Positions 8,727 through 18,593 are shown, counted from the first letter of the stretch. The stretch: 64,000 bases of DNA from Pseudomonas akapageensis (GCF_011355085.1 NZ_VXCP01000014.1:1-64000); one strand, 5' to 3'. Notes: a model not told the origin generated them from the sequence alone. Numbers and translations are program-made.

Positions 8727-9329
8727 TCAACCCGCCAGTTTTATTGCAAGCTCAGCGACGTGTTTGCCCTGGAAGCGCGCGATATCCAGTTCATTCTGTG
8801 AAGGTTGCCGTTTGCCGTCGGCACCTGCCAGGGTCGTTGCGCCATAGGGCGTACCGCCGGTGATTTCAGTCATGTTGGTCAACCCTGCGCAGGTGTACGG
8901 CACACCCACGATGACCATTCCTTGATGCAGCAGTGTGCTGTGGAATGACGTAATGGTGGTTTCCTGGCCACCGTGCTGGGTTCCGGTCGAAGAAAAAACG
9001 CTGCCGATTTTCCCGACGAGCGCGCCTTTCATCCACAGTCCGCCCGTCTGGTCGAGAAAGGTGCGCATCTGTCCGGCCATGTTGCCAAAGCGCGTCGGCG
9101 TGCCAAAGATGATGGCATCGTAATCGGCCAGTTCGGCAGGCGTTGCCACGGGTGCCTTTTGGTCGACCTTGACGCCGATGGCCGCCAATTGATCGGCCGG
9201 GATGGTTTCGGCGACACGCTTGAGCGTCACATCGGTGCCTGGGACGGACTTTGCGCCTTCGACGACGGCATTGGCCATTGTTTCGATATGGCCGTACATC
9301 GAGTAATAGAGAACCAGTACTTTTGCCAT
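8727..9329 (-). CDS. wrbA: NAD(P)H:quinone oxidoreductase, WrbA family
   Basis: 200 aa from the ATG ending at 9329, with AGGA nine bases upstream. Flavodoxin-like FMN enzyme that reduces quinones by two electrons. The FMN-phosphate loop [14 protein letters not shown] is at residues 8-21; [20 protein letters not shown] and the S/T-rich [12 protein letters not shown] segment are the other flavin contacts. Length equals the family norm (~198). It converges with the MFS remnant (13-bp gap) and lies 42 bp downstream of the ferredoxin-reductase gene, so it may be co-transcribed with the Rieske system and protect against quinones formed during aromatic oxidation. Confidence 0.92.
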   Translation of the reverse strand: MAKVLVLYYSMYGHIETMANAVVEGAKSVPGTDVTLKRVAETIPADQLAAIGVKVDQKAPVATPAELADYDAIIFGTPTRFGNMAGQMRTFLDQTGGLWMKGALVGKIGSVFSSTGTQHGGQETTITSFHSTLLHQGMVIVGVPYTCAGLTNMTEITGGTPYGATTLAGADGKRQPSQNELDIARFQGKHVAELAIKLAG

Positions 9330-9371
9330 GATTGATGTCCTGGGTTGGGAGGCGACTTTGCGCAACTAACA

Positions 9372-10478
9372 CTAGCAGCCACTCAAGTCCACCGTCAGGG
9401 CAGTGGTCGGACGCGTGCAACAAAGCAGGATGGCGCCGCCTGCCGGGGTATCCAGCGGCTCTTCGAAATATTCGACCGAACCTTCGCGCAGGCTCACCTG
9501 ACAGGTGTTGCACAGGCCGGCGCGGCAATTGAAGGACGGGCTCAGGCCGGCCTGTTCGGCGAGATCGAGCAGCGAATGGCAATTCCGATCCCAGGCCACA
9601 CGGGTGCCTGAGGGCAGAAAGTGCACGGTCAGGGCACTGTCTGTCGGGCTGGTTACAGTCGTTGGCGCAACGGCTGGCGGCTCGGGCATGACGTCGTCTT
9701 CTTCGAGGATGGTCGCGGGGCCGAAGAACTCGTAATGAATGCGTTCGCGGGCGATCCCGAGGCTGCGTAGCAGACGCCAGTTCGCTTGCATGAAGGGGCG
9801 CGGGCCGCACAGGTAGATGTCATAGTCGTCCAGCGGCAGCAGCCCTTGCAGGGTCTCCCGGCTGATCAGGCCCTGACTGTGGAAGGCCGCGTTGGCATGA
9901 TCGTCGGCGTCCGGGTTGCGGTAGCAGAAGTGCACAGCAATCCCGGGACGCAGGCTGGCCAGGGTTAGGATCTCGTCGCGTAGTGCGTGCACGGCACCGT
10001 TTTCACAGGCATGGATGAAATACACTGGCCGCGCCGAGCTGCGGCTCAGTCGATGCAGCATGCTCACCATTGGCGTCAGCCCCACGCCGCCGCTGAACAG
10101 CACCACGGGCCTGGGGCTCTGTTCATCCAGAATGAAAGTGCCGGCTGGCCCGGCGATTTCGAGCAGGTCGCCGACCTGCACACTGTCGTGCAGGTAATTG
10201 GACCCTTGCCCGGGCGGCAGCTCCGGTCGGTCGAAAGGTGCTGGTTCGCGCTTGACCGAAATACGCAGCCGCGAAGAGTCGCCGGCGTCTCCCGAAAAGC
10301 TGTAGTTGCGCAGCGCGGTAACGCCGCCGCCCAGTGCGAGGCGCACGACAAGAAATTGTCCCGGCCGAAACGGCAGGCGCGAGACGCCGTCGGCAGCCGT
10401 CAGGACGAATGAGGTGATGACAGCACTTTCCTGTTTTTTCTCGATCACCCGGAAGTTGTTGAAGCCTTGAGCTTCCAT
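9372..10478 (-). CDS. Rieske oxygenase reductase (FAD/NAD domain plus C-terminal 2Fe-2S)
   Basis: 368 aa. Order: FAD domain with the RNYSFSG motif, NAD domain with GGVGLTPMVSML, CGPRPFM, then a ~40-residue linker and a plant-type ferredoxin domain with cysteines 318, 323, 326 (C-x4-C-x2-C) and 353/354. This FAD-NAD-[2Fe-2S] order is that of VanB-like (class IA) and Hmp-type reductases. It carries electrons from NAD(P)H to the Rieske oxygenase encoded immediately upstream; the oxygenase stop and this start are one base apart, so translation is coupled. The linker is long and Pro/Thr-rich. This is the opposite domain order to the OxoR-like reductase at 35.6 kb. Confidence 0.9.
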   Translation of the reverse strand: MEAQGFNNFRVIEKKQESAVITSFVLTAADGVSRLPFRPGQFLVVRLALGGGVTALRNYSFSGDAGDSSRLRISVKREPAPFDRPELPPGQGSNYLHDSVQVGDLLEIAGPAGTFILDEQSPRPVVLFSGGVGLTPMVSMLHRLSRSSARPVYFIHACENGAVHALRDEILTLASLRPGIAVHFCYRNPDADDHANAAFHSQGLISRETLQGLLPLDDYDIYLCGPRPFMQANWRLLRSLGIARERIHYEFFGPATILEEDDVMPEPPAVAPTTVTSPTDSALTVHFLPSGTRVAWDRNCHSLLDLAEQAGLSPSFNCRAGLCNTCQVSLREGSVEYFEEPLDTPAGGAILLCCTRPTTALTVDLSGC

Positions 10479-10479
10479 C

Positions 10480-11535
10480 TCATGCCTCCGCCTTTTGCTT
10501 GAGTGGAATCAGTTGGCTGCGCTGTTCCTCGGCAATCAATTTCTCCAGGTTGCGGCGAAAGCGCAGTGGCCCGGAGTCGGACGCCAGGTCGATATTGGGC
10601 GTGCGCTTGTTGGCCATGCCCTGGTGCACGGCACTGAGCACGACCCGGTCTTCGGCGAAGGCGTGGCGTACATCTTCGTCGAACTGACGGGAAACCTCCT
10701 GGTTATCAGGGTCGAAATTGCGTACCTGGAACCAGAAGTAGCGGGTGTTGGCTTCATCGATCGGGGTCATGAAGTTGTAGGAGTTCATCAGGAACACCTG
10801 TTCGTGCAGTTCGCCTTCGTCGCTGCCGGTTCCGGCCGGAGTGAACAGCGCCTTGATGATGGCTTGCGAGGGGTAGTGCACTTCGTAGTGCTGCTTGCGG
10901 TCGCAGTTACCGGTGAACTTGACGAACTTGGCGTAGAAGGGCGCGACTTCGACATCGCGCATCCAGCGGGAAACGATCACGCCGGCATCAGTGACCGTGG
11001 TTTGCAGTGGCTCCTGGGCGCATGCTGCGTTACCGAAGGACGATTGATGCACCCATGCCACATGGGAGGGATCGAGCAGGTTGTCGGTCATGTACAGGTA
11101 GTTGCAGGGCACCACCATGCTGTCGCCACGGTTGAGTCCCCACGCCGGGTCGTCCCATTCCGGCACTTCGCAGATCCTGCTTGCGTCAGCCAGCTCGGCA
11201 TCGCCCATCCAGATCCAGATCAAGCCGTAGCGCACGGCCAGGGGGTAACTGCGAACCCTGGCGCCCTGCGGAATGACCCGGCTACCCGGTGCGCGGACAC
11301 AACTACCGGAACAGTCGAACGTCAGGCCATGGTAACCGCACTCGATGTCATCGCCCTGGCGACGCCCCAGCGACAACGGCAACTTGCGGTGCGGGCAGGC
11401 ATCCTCGAGCGCGACTGGCGTACCGTCACTCTTGCGGTACAGCAACACGGGTTCGCTGAGCAGGGTGACGGGGTACAGGTCATCGCCCAGCTCGGCTTCA
11501 GTGGCGGCTACGTACCATGCGTTTCGCAGGAACAT
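10480..11535 (-). CDS. VanA-type Rieske non-heme iron oxygenase
   Basis: 351 aa. Rieske centre Cys47, His49, Cys66, His69 (CPH ... CGYH); mononuclear iron site Asp155, His158, His163 (NLLDPSHVAWVH). The size and the single-component oxygenase layout match vanillate O-demethylase, dicamba demethylase and toluenesulfonate monooxygenase (VanA/TsaM group), which remove O-methyl groups or hydroxylate aromatic methyls. Substrate unknown. The leader (minus strand of 11546-11560) is an AAAAACAATAACAAGGAG run in which the CA motif overlaps the ribosome site, a strong sign of catabolite repression by Crc/Hfq. Operon order: oxygenase, reductase, probably WrbA. Confidence 0.9.
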   Translation of the reverse strand: MFLRNAWYVAATEAELGDDLYPVTLLSEPVLLYRKSDGTPVALEDACPHRKLPLSLGRRQGDDIECGYHGLTFDCSGSCVRAPGSRVIPQGARVRSYPLAVRYGLIWIWMGDAELADASRICEVPEWDDPAWGLNRGDSMVVPCNYLYMTDNLLDPSHVAWVHQSSFGNAACAQEPLQTTVTDAGVIVSRWMRDVEVAPFYAKFVKFTGNCDRKQHYEVHYPSQAIIKALFTPAGTGSDEGELHEQVFLMNSYNFMTPIDEANTRYFWFQVRNFDPDNQEVSRQFDEDVRHAFAEDRVVLSAVHQGMANKRTPNIDLASDSGPLRFRRNLEKLIAEEQRSQLIPLKQKAEA

Positions 11536-11545
11536 GAGGTCTCTC

Positions 11546-11560
11546 CTTGTTATTGTTTTT
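11546..11560 (-). promoter_or_regulatory. Crc/Hfq CA motif overlapping the Rieske oxygenase ribosome site
   Basis: On the minus strand this reads AAAAACAATAACAAG and runs directly into the AAGGAG ribosome site of the 10480-11535 gene. It fits the AAnAAnAA pattern recognised by Hfq-Crc when preferred carbon sources are present. Confidence 0.6.
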
Positions 11561-11568
11561 GGGGGCGT

Positions 11569-12690
11569 TTACCGATGTGCTGCAGGCTCAAACCGTGACA
11601 GTGCCGTCAGGGCCCGCTCCCAGATCTGGCGGGTGCGCAGCCACACCATCTCGCGCCAGTCAGGGTCGGCCGGATAAAACTGCTCGAGCAGATCCAGCTT
11701 GATCTGCCTGGCAACCTCATGGGTCAGGTCCCCATGCAAATGCAGCCACTGGTCGTTGCGCAAAATGGTGTGGATCTGTTCGCCCGGATAAGTGCCGCAT
11801 TCGATCACGAAGGGCATCAGGTGTACGTGGGGCAAGGCCTCGATAATGGCCTGCGAGGTATAGCCGGTTGCGGTCGCGGCCACCCCGGTGTCACTTCGGC
11901 TGTCGGCGCCGGTGATCAGGGTGTACAGCCACGGGCCATACACGGTCTGGGCATCGTGCAGCGCCGGGTAGGCGGACTGGGCAATGGTCATCAGCATCGG
12001 GTGACCGTAGGCGCCCGCGCCGGTGTGCAGGTCGAAACACATGACCTCCCGGGCATGGGCCAGATGTTCTCGCAGGATTGTGCGCAGGGTGTTGTTCGAC
12101 CAGGTCGGGCCCCGGCCGCTGTAGAAAAGACCGTCGGGATGGCTGTACTGGCCGGCCTCGACAATCGACATCACCGCAGCCCAACCCTCTGCGCGCACAC
12201 GCTCGTCGAGCCGGGCATCGGCTCGGTTCCGCTGAGGTCCCTGCAGCTCGGTGCAGGTATAGATCTCATGCAGCGCTTCGTACCCCGGGTTGTCCGGCAG
12301 TGCTTGCGTGAAGTCCAGATAATTGCGGTTGAGGTCGATATTGTCTTCGTTGACGCGGCGCATCCAGGCCGTGCCCCACGGATTGATCAGGTGGATCATC
12401 AGCACCGCGACATCGTCGGGCAGGGCCCTGTCGCTGAGTGCTTGCAGCCATCGTGTCTGGCAGTCCGAACCATAGAAGCCTTCGACGCCATGGGTGCCGC
12501 TGAGGGCTACCAGCACTCGCTTGGCCTGAGGATCACCGAGCCACGCCACATCGGTACTCAGGGCCTCGCCAAACGGCCCGCGCAATGGGTGAGGGTACTC
12601 GGTCAATCTGGCACCTGCTTGCCTGGCAGCCGCCAGAAACTGCTCGCGCTGGCCGCGGAAACTCGGGTGCTCTGGAAAACCTGTGTTCAT
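11569..12690 (-). CDS. DUF2817 (M14-like) putative zinc carboxypeptidase/amidohydrolase
   Basis: 373 aa from the ATG ending at 12690, preceded by GAGGTAACC. The family shares the M14 carboxypeptidase fold. Visible zinc-site candidates are SGTHGVEG (family H-x2-E) in the first third and CFDLHTGAG in the middle; VIECGTYPG near the end carries a likely catalytic Glu. Members are often found with amino-acid-type ABC binding proteins, as here: the next gene upstream is a periplasmic binding protein. No signal peptide, so cytoplasmic. It may remove an acyl or amino-acid group from an imported compound. Whether it belongs with the Rieske operon 33 bp further on is uncertain. Confidence 0.8.
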   Translation of the reverse strand: MNTGFPEHPSFRGQREQFLAAARQAGARLTEYPHPLRGPFGEALSTDVAWLGDPQAKRVLVALSGTHGVEGFYGSDCQTRWLQALSDRALPDDVAVLMIHLINPWGTAWMRRVNEDNIDLNRNYLDFTQALPDNPGYEALHEIYTCTELQGPQRNRADARLDERVRAEGWAAVMSIVEAGQYSHPDGLFYSGRGPTWSNNTLRTILREHLAHAREVMCFDLHTGAGAYGHPMLMTIAQSAYPALHDAQTVYGPWLYTLITGADSRSDTGVAATATGYTSQAIIEALPHVHLMPFVIECGTYPGEQIHTILRNDQWLHLHGDLTHEVARQIKLDLLEQFYPADPDWREMVWLRTRQIWERALTALSRFEPAAHR

Positions 12691-12767
12691 GGTTACCTCA
12701 TGTCGATGAACCGGCACCGGGCGTGCAGACATCACCTGGTGCCGGGAGCTGATCAGCCGGTGCGGGT

Positions 12768-13538
12768 TCAGTCGTAGATATCGAAGCTGAAGTACTTCGA
12801 TGCGATCGCCTTGTAGGTGCCGTTGCGGTGCATCTCGGCCAGCGCTCCGTTGATTGCCTGGGCCAGTTCCGGGTCGTCCTTGCGCAGGCCGATGGCGATC
12901 CCTTCACCCAGCAGCTTGTCGTCCTTGACGGTATCGCCGACGAAGGCGAACCCGGTGTTCTGGGGCGTCTGCAGGAAGCCGATGTCGGCCACGGCGGCGT
13001 CCGTCAGGCTGGCATCGATGCGGCCACTGATCAGGTCCGGGTACACCAGGTCCTGGTTGGTGTAGGACACCATGTTGACCCCATGTGGTACCCAGGCGGC
13101 CTTGACGTAAGCTTCCTGCGTACTGCCCTGGGCGACGCCGACACGCTTGCCCTTGAGCGACTCGACGGTCGGCAGCAGGCCACTGTCCTTTTTCGCGATC
13201 AGGCGGTTGGGCGAGTTGTAGAGCCGGTCCGAGAAGGCGACGTTCTCCTTGCGCTTTTCGTTGACGGTCATGGCCGACAGGACCGCATCGAATTTCTTCG
13301 CCCGCAGGGCCGGGATGATGCTGTCGAACGCAGTTTCGTACCACACGCACTTGACCTTGAGCTGGGCACAGATGGCATTGCCCAGGTCGATGTCGAAGCC
13401 GACCAGTTGGCCATCCGGATTTTTCGATTCGAAGGGGGCGAAGGTCGGGTCTACACCGAAACGTATCACGCTCAAGTCTTTGGCAAGGGCTCCGGCCGAT
13501 GCCAGTGCAAGTACCGTGGCGAGGACAAATTTCTTCAT
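12768..13538 (-). CDS. ABC transporter periplasmic substrate-binding protein (amino-acid type)
   Basis: 256 aa from MKKFVLATVLALASAGALAK, a clear signal peptide cleaved after ALA. Family 3 solute-binding protein: RFGVDPTFAPFESKNPDGQLVGFDIDL at the N-terminal lobe, then KCVWYETAFDSIIPALRAKKFDAVLSAMT, typical of the Lys/Arg/Orn/His binding group. No permease or ATPase genes are adjacent, so it is an orphan that must use a distant ABC transporter. The A-rich leader (minus strand of 13541-13555, CAAAGGAAAACAAG) merges the ribosome site with a CA motif. Divergent from the LysR gene at 13683, which may control it. Confidence 0.9.
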   Translation of the reverse strand: MKKFVLATVLALASAGALAKDLSVIRFGVDPTFAPFESKNPDGQLVGFDIDLGNAICAQLKVKCVWYETAFDSIIPALRAKKFDAVLSAMTVNEKRKENVAFSDRLYNSPNRLIAKKDSGLLPTVESLKGKRVGVAQGSTQEAYVKAAWVPHGVNMVSYTNQDLVYPDLISGRIDASLTDAAVADIGFLQTPQNTGFAFVGDTVKDDKLLGEGIAIGLRKDDPELAQAINGALAEMHRNGTYKAIASKYFSFDIYD

Positions 13539-13682
13539 TCTTGTTTTCCTTTGTCTGTCGTGGGGCTGACTGCTGCCATGACCAGCATACGAGACTCTCG
13601 ATATTCGAAAAGATGCCAAAAACTGTTGCTTTGTTTAGCTCAGCTAACGTATCAATCAGCCAGTTGCTGACTGGAGATGCTG
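13539..13682. promoter_or_regulatory. Divergent promoter region between binding protein and LysR regulator
   Basis: 144 bp separate two divergent starts, the classic layout for LysR autoregulation and control of the neighbour. The segment GAGACTCTCGATATTCG (about 13591-13607) is partly symmetrical and AT-rich sequence surrounds it; I could not settle on a T-N11-A box. Confidence 0.4.
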
Positions 13683-14633
13683 ATGAACAGCTTGCCTTCG
13701 CTGCGTGCCTTGCAGGTCTTCGAAGCCGTGGGGCGCTTTGGTGGGATCGCCGAAGCGGCCAGGCGCCTGGGGATTTCTGCGGGGGCGGTCAGCCAGCAAA
13801 TGAAACTGCTGGAAGACAGCCTGGGGTTGAGCCTGACGTTCAAGGTGGGCAAGCGCATCCGCTTGACCGCCGCCGGGCAGCGTTACCACGAAAGCTGCGC
13901 GGCAGCGTTCGAAAGCCTGCGCATTGCCCAGGTCGAAGTCGAACGTTCGAAGAACGCCAGCAACTTGCGTATCAGTGCCTTGCCATCGCTGTTATCGGAA
14001 TGGCTGGCACCGCTGATCTACAGCTGGCAAAGCGATCACCCGCAACTCAACCTGTTTCTCGATGGCAGCCATGGGGAGCCCGCACCCGACGGTTACGAAT
14101 TCGATTTCCGGGTCACCTACGGCGATCACGTGTCCTCTGAAGGCGCCATCGAACTGTTCCGTGATTGCGTGGTACCGGTCTGTAGCCCACATCTGTTGCG
14201 AGGCGATGCACCGCTGCGAACCCCGGCAGATTTGCTGGCGTACCCATTGCTGTCCATTGACTGGCTGCCGAAATTCGCTTCGCCGCCTTCGTGGCGCGAC
14301 TGGCTCGCCGCGCAACAGGTGGACTGTTCGCAATTACGCGATGGCTATCGGGTTTACTCGTTGTCATCGATGGCCATTCAGGCGGCGATAGCAGGGCAGG
14401 GCGTGGTGTTGGCGCAATGCTCGATGATCGGCGATGCGCTGGCGGACGGGCGCTTGATCATGCCGTTTGCCCAGGCGTTGCCTTTGCCGTCGTCGTATTT
14501 TCTGGTGGGTGCCAAGGACGTTTTCGACAAGACCCACTGCCGCGACTTCCACCGCTGGCTGGTGGCTCGCGGACGGGAGCAGACGGCGATCAATCAGGGG
14601 TTGTTGGCTCGCCATGGGGCTCAAGACGATTGA
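13683..14633 (+). CDS. LysR-type transcriptional regulator (GcvA-like)
   Basis: 316 aa. I chose the ATG at 13683 (MNSLPSLRALQVFEAVGRFGG) because GGAG lies eight bases upstream; an ATG six bases earlier sits directly on that site. The N-terminal winged helix-turn-helix covers residues ~5-65 (GGIAEAARRLGISAGAVSQQMKLLED); the rest is the periplasmic-binding-like effector domain (LRISALPSLLSEWLAPLI ... VYSLSSMAIQAAIAGQGVVLAQ), typical of the GcvA/AmpR branch. It lies between a divergent amino-acid binding protein and the mhp operon. The mhp promoter carries a XylS-type element instead of an obvious LysR box, so the binding-protein operon is the more likely target. Confidence 0.88.
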   Translation: MNSLPSLRALQVFEAVGRFGGIAEAARRLGISAGAVSQQMKLLEDSLGLSLTFKVGKRIRLTAAGQRYHESCAAAFESLRIAQVEVERSKNASNLRISALPSLLSEWLAPLIYSWQSDHPQLNLFLDGSHGEPAPDGYEFDFRVTYGDHVSSEGAIELFRDCVVPVCSPHLLRGDAPLRTPADLLAYPLLSIDWLPKFASPPSWRDWLAAQQVDCSQLRDGYRVYSLSSMAIQAAIAGQGVVLAQCSMIGDALADGRLIMPFAQALPLPSSYFLVGAKDVFDKTHCRDFHRWLVARGREQTAINQGLLARHGAQDD

Positions 14634-14708
14634 TCGGTCAGCAGTTCCCGTGACGCCTGAATCTCCAGGTAAATAACCGCTACACAGTTTCAAAGCGCAC
14701 GCATTTCT

Positions 14709-14770
14709 TGCGCTACCGGGATAACGGCGTAGCCCATGGGAGCGCCGCGACTCGAAGGGTTTCCTATGAT
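14709..14770 (+). promoter_or_regulatory. XylS/OxoS-type promoter A, upstream of mhpB
   Basis: A distal site TGCGCTACCGGGATA (14709-14723) fits the TGCA-N6-GGNTA pattern of XylS-type activators with one change. GGGAGC follows 20 bp on (14738-14743) and a -10 box TATGAT lies at 14765-14770. The same elements at exactly the same spacing occur upstream of oxoO and oxoR. No -35 hexamer is evident, as expected for an activator-dependent promoter. Confidence 0.8.
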
Positions 14771-14869
14771 CGGCCCGTATCAGTGGCGATGCACTGTGTC
14801 CGCCGATGGCAGGAACCGGCGACCAAGTATCACGCCGGATAAACCCTTTCGTGAGCAAGGTGGCTGGAA

Positions 14870-15814
14870 ATGAGTGCCTATTTGCAATGCCTGTCGCATA
14901 CCCCCCTGGTCGGGCATGTGGACCCGCTGCCGGCGGTGCTGGATGAGGTCGCCGTGGTGGTGGCCGAGGCCCGCCAATGCATCGAGCAGTTCGATCCGGA
15001 GTTGGTGATCCTGTTTGCGCCGGATCACTACAACGGCTTTTTCTATGACGTGATGCCGTCGTTCTGCATTGGCATGGCCGCCCATGCGATTGGCGATTTC
15101 GGCACGGCGGCCGGCCCACTCAGCGTTCCCCAGGCGCTGGCCGAAGCCTGCGCCACAGCGGTACTCGAGGCCGGTGTGGATGCGGCGGTGTCTTATCGCA
15201 TGCAGGTCGACCACGGCTTCGCCCAACCGCTTCAGTTGCTGCTCGGTGGCCTCGAGCAATGCCCGGTGATTCCGGTGTTCATTAATGCGGTGGCCGTTCC
15301 GTTGCCCGGCTTCCAGCGTGCGCGCCTGCTGGGCGAGGCCATCGGGGCTTTCGCTCGCACGTTGAACAAACGGGTCCTGTTCCTGGCATCAGGCGGTCTT
15401 TCGCACCAGCCACCGGTGCCGGAGCTGGCCAAGGTCGATGCGCGCATGGCCGACCGGCTGCTGGGCAGCGGCCGCAATCTTCCGGCCGATGAGCGCGAAG
15501 CGCGCCAGCAGCGGGTCATCCTCGCTGCCCAGCGTTTTACTGAAGACCAGAGTTCGCTGCACCCACTCAACCCTGAGTGGGATCGGCAGTTTCTCGACAT
15601 TCTGGGCGAAGGCCGAATGAGCGAACTCGATGGCCTGAGCAATCAGCAATTGTCTGCGCTGGCCGGCAAGTCCACCCATGAAGTGAAAACCTGGGTCGCT
15701 GCCTGCGCCGCGTTGTCGGCGTTCGGCCCCTATCAAGCCAACAGCCGTTATTACCGGCCGATTCCCGAGTGGATCGCAGGCTTCGGCGCACTCAGTGCCC
15801 AGCCCGTGGCCTGA
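14870..15814 (+). CDS. mhpB: 2,3-dihydroxyphenylpropionate 1,2-dioxygenase (MhpB)
   Basis: 314 aa, the normal MhpB length. Class III (LigB-type) extradiol dioxygenase using Fe(II) to open the ring of 3-(2,3-dihydroxyphenyl)propionate between C1 and C2. The opening [17 protein letters not shown], the metal-site segments [19 protein letters not shown] and [13 protein letters not shown], and [14 protein letters not shown] are all typical of the family. First gene of an mhpB-C-D-F-E operon under promoter A. No mhpA (3-hydroxyphenylpropionate hydroxylase), mhpR or mhpT is present, so the catechol must come from another route; the quinolone pathway encoded at 30-42 kb is the obvious candidate. Confidence 0.95.
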   Translation: MSAYLQCLSHTPLVGHVDPLPAVLDEVAVVVAEARQCIEQFDPELVILFAPDHYNGFFYDVMPSFCIGMAAHAIGDFGTAAGPLSVPQALAEACATAVLEAGVDAAVSYRMQVDHGFAQPLQLLLGGLEQCPVIPVFINAVAVPLPGFQRARLLGEAIGAFARTLNKRVLFLASGGLSHQPPVPELAKVDARMADRLLGSGRNLPADEREARQQRVILAAQRFTEDQSSLHPLNPEWDRQFLDILGEGRMSELDGLSNQQLSALAGKSTHEVKTWVAACAALSAFGPYQANSRYYRPIPEWIAGFGALSAQPVA

Positions 15815-15857
15815 CGCGACTTTGTAACGCCTTTTCCGAAATTCAAGGAGTGTGCGC

Positions 15858-16727
15858 ATGAGTGCAACACCTCAAATGCTGACCGAAGCGTCCAGCAGTC
15901 GATTTGCCCGCATCAACGAGGGCGACCTCGACCTGCAGATCCATTACAACGATTGCGGCCAGGGGGCCGAAACCGTGTTGATGCTGCACGGCTCCGGCCC
16001 TGGGGCCAGCGGTTGGGCGAACTTCAATCGCAACATCGAGCCGCTGGTCGCGGCTGGTTACCGCGTCATCCTGATGGACTGCCCGGGCTGGAGCAAAAGC
16101 GATTCGGTGGTATGCACCGGCTCGCGTTCGGACCTCAATGCGCGTGTATTGGCAGGCCTGCTCGATACGTTGGGGCTTGAGCGCGTGCACATCCTCGGCA
16201 ACTCCATGGGCGGGCACAGCGCCGTCGCCTTCGCCCTGGCCAATCCGCAGCGCGTCGGCAAGCTGGTGCTGATGGGCGGCGGTACGGGCGGGGCCAGTCC
16301 CTTCGTGCCGATGCCGACCGAAGGCATCAAGCTGCTGCAGGGGCTGTACCGCGAGCCGACCGTGGAGAACCTGAAGAAGATGATGAGTGTCTTCGTCTAC
16401 GACACCAGCGACCTCACCGAAGAGCTGTTCCAGACCCGCCTGGACAACATGCTCACCCGCCGCGATCACCTGGCCAACTTCGTCGAAAGCCTGGCCATCA
16501 ATCCCAAGCAGTTCCCCGACTTCAGTGCGCGCCTGGGCGAGATCAAGGCACAGACCCTGGTCATCTGGGGTCGCAATGACCGCTTCGTACCGATGGACAC
16601 CGGCCTGCGCCTGATCGCCGGCATCCCCAATTCCGAACTGCACGTGTTCAACAGCTGTGGCCACTGGGCGCAGTGGGAACACGCCGACAAGTTCAACCGC
16701 ATGGTGCTGGACTTCCTGACCCACTGA
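15858..16727 (+). CDS. mhpC: Meta-cleavage product hydrolase (MhpC)
   Basis: 289 aa from the ATG at 15858, with AAGGAG seven bases upstream; an in-frame GTG lies two codons earlier. Alpha/beta hydrolase that cleaves the C-C bond of 2-hydroxy-6-ketonona-2,4-diene-1,9-dioate to 2-hydroxypenta-2,4-dienoate and succinate. Oxyanion segment [10 protein letters not shown], nucleophile Ser116 in GNSMGG, acid Asp in GRNDRFVP, and catalytic His in [10 protein letters not shown]. Follows mhpB by 43 bp. Confidence 0.93.
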   Translation: MSATPQMLTEASSSRFARINEGDLDLQIHYNDCGQGAETVLMLHGSGPGASGWANFNRNIEPLVAAGYRVILMDCPGWSKSDSVVCTGSRSDLNARVLAGLLDTLGLERVHILGNSMGGHSAVAFALANPQRVGKLVLMGGGTGGASPFVPMPTEGIKLLQGLYREPTVENLKKMMSVFVYDTSDLTEELFQTRLDNMLTRRDHLANFVESLAINPKQFPDFSARLGEIKAQTLVIWGRNDRFVPMDTGLRLIAGIPNSELHVFNSCGHWAQWEHADKFNRMVLDFLTH

Positions 16728-16845
16728 TCGGGCACCTGGTGCTGGCGGACTTCGGTTCCTCCCACTCCAGCGCCAGGCATGCTCGATACCTTCCTGGCAG
16801 GGTATCGGGCGGGGCTTGAACAGCGCGCAATCTTTGAGGTGAGTT

Positions 16846-17634
16846 ATGAGTGTTACCCAACAGACTCTGGATCAACTGGCTAGCGCCTTGCGCCAAGCTG
16901 AAGCCAGCGGTGAAGCGATCGAGCCGCTGCGCGGCGTGATCGGTGAAGACAATGGCGCGGCGGCCTACGCCATCCAGCGCCTCAATGTCGCCCATGGCGT
17001 GGCCAACGGCCGCCGCGTGGTCGGGCGCAAGATCGGCCTGACCAACCCCAAGGTGCAGGCCCAGCTGGGCGTGGACCAACCGGACTTCGGCACCCTGTTC
17101 GCCGACATGTGCTACGGCGACAACCAGGTGGTGGCCGCCAGCAGCGTGCTGCAACCGAAGATCGAGGCCGAGATCGCGTTGATCCTGGAGCGTGACCTGC
17201 CCCGTGCCGACAGCAGTTTTGCCGACGTCATGGCCGCCACCGGCTGGGTGCTGCCGGCACTGGAAATCGTCGGCAGCCGCGTCCAGGGCTGGAACATCCG
17301 CTTCGTCGACACCGTGGCCGACAACGCCTCCAGCGGCTGCTTCGTGCTCGGTGGGCCGGTTCGCCGTCTCGATGGCCTGGACCTGCGCCAGGCCAGCATG
17401 CGCATGACCCGCAACGGCGAAGAAGTCTCCAGCGGCAGCGGTGCCGAATGCCTGGGCCACCCGCTCAATGCCGCAGTGTGGCTGGCGCGGACCATGGCCA
17501 CCCTGGGCGAGCCACTCAAGGCTGGCGACATCATTCTCACCGGCGCGCTGGGGCCGATGGTCGCGGTGGCCGCCGGTGATCGTTTCGAAGCCGAGATCAA
17601 CGGCATTGGCCGTGTCGCTGTCGACTTCGCATAA
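16846..17634 (+). CDS. mhpD: 2-keto-4-pentenoate (2-hydroxypentadienoate) hydratase, MhpD
   Basis: 262 aa. Adds water to 2-hydroxypenta-2,4-dienoate to give 4-hydroxy-2-oxovalerate. Family landmarks include [29 protein letters not shown], the metal-binding [12 protein letters not shown], and [14 protein letters not shown]. Start chosen at the ATG with TGAGGTGAG upstream. The 118-bp gap after mhpC is the widest in the operon; it contains no gene that I can see. Confidence 0.95.
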   Translation: MSVTQQTLDQLASALRQAEASGEAIEPLRGVIGEDNGAAAYAIQRLNVAHGVANGRRVVGRKIGLTNPKVQAQLGVDQPDFGTLFADMCYGDNQVVAASSVLQPKIEAEIALILERDLPRADSSFADVMAATGWVLPALEIVGSRVQGWNIRFVDTVADNASSGCFVLGGPVRRLDGLDLRQASMRMTRNGEEVSSGSGAECLGHPLNAAVWLARTMATLGEPLKAGDIILTGALGPMVAVAAGDRFEAEINGIGRVAVDFA

Positions 17635-17646
17635 GAGGCTCTACCC

Positions 17647-18582
17647 ATGAAAAAACTCAAAGTCGCCATCATCGGCTCCGGCAACATCGGCACCGACCTG
17701 ATGATCAAGGTCCTGCGCCACGGCCAGCACCTGGAAATGGCCGCCATGGTCGGCATCGACCCGGCCTCCGATGGCTTGGCCCGCGCCCAGCGCATGGGCG
17801 TGGCCACCACCCATGAAGGCGTTGAAGGCCTGACCCGCCTGGAGGTGTTCCAGGACATCGACTTCGTCTTCGATGCCACCTCGGCCGGCGCCCACGTGAA
17901 CAACGATGCCTTCCTGCGTTCGATCAAACCGGGCATCCGCCTGATTGACCTGACCCCGGCGGCCATCGGCCCGTACTGCGTGCCGGTGGTCAACCTGGAG
18001 CAGAACCTCAATCAACTCAACGTCAACATGGTCACCTGCGGTGGCCAGGCGACCATCCCCATGGTCGCCGCCGTGTCGCGCGTGGCCAAGGTGCACTACG
18101 CCGAGATCGTCGCCTCGATCGCGAGCAAATCCGCCGGCCCCGGCACCCGCGCCAACATCGACGAGTTCACCGAGACCACCTCCAAGGCTATCGAAGTGAT
18201 CGGCGGGGCGGCCAAGGGCAAGGCGATCATCATCATGAACCCGGCCGAGCCGCCGCTGATCATGCGCGACACCGTGTTCGTCCTGTCCGAGGCCGTCGAC
18301 CAGGATCACGTGGAAGCCTCCATCGAGGAAATGACTGCCGCGGTGCAGGCCTATGTGCCGGGCTATCGGCTGAAGCAGAAGGTGCAGTTCGACGTCATCC
18401 CTGAGGACGCACCGCTGAACATTCCCGGACTGGGCAAGTTCTCCGGACTGAAGACCTCGGTGTTTCTCGAAGTCGAAGGCGCCGCCCATTACCTGCCGGC
18501 CTACGCCGGCAACCTCGACATCATGACCTCGGCGGCGCTGGCCACCGCCGAGCGCATGGCCCTTTCCATGATCAACGGTTGA
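17647..18582 (+). CDS. mhpF: Acylating acetaldehyde dehydrogenase (MhpF)
   Basis: 311 aa. Converts acetaldehyde, CoA and NAD+ to acetyl-CoA. N-terminal NAD-binding motif [12 protein letters not shown], catalytic cysteine in [14 protein letters not shown], and the interface segment [17 protein letters not shown]. The protein normally forms a channelling complex with the MhpE aldolase, whose gene follows after 11 bases. Twelve bases after mhpD with an intact ribosome site; part of the operon. Confidence 0.95.
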   Translation: MKKLKVAIIGSGNIGTDLMIKVLRHGQHLEMAAMVGIDPASDGLARAQRMGVATTHEGVEGLTRLEVFQDIDFVFDATSAGAHVNNDAFLRSIKPGIRLIDLTPAAIGPYCVPVVNLEQNLNQLNVNMVTCGGQATIPMVAAVSRVAKVHYAEIVASIASKSAGPGTRANIDEFTETTSKAIEVIGGAAKGKAIIIMNPAEPPLIMRDTVFVLSEAVDQDHVEASIEEMTAAVQAYVPGYRLKQKVQFDVIPEDAPLNIPGLGKFSGLKTSVFLEVEGAAHYLPAYAGNLDIMTSAALATAERMALSMING

Positions 18583-18593
18583 GGAGCACGCCT

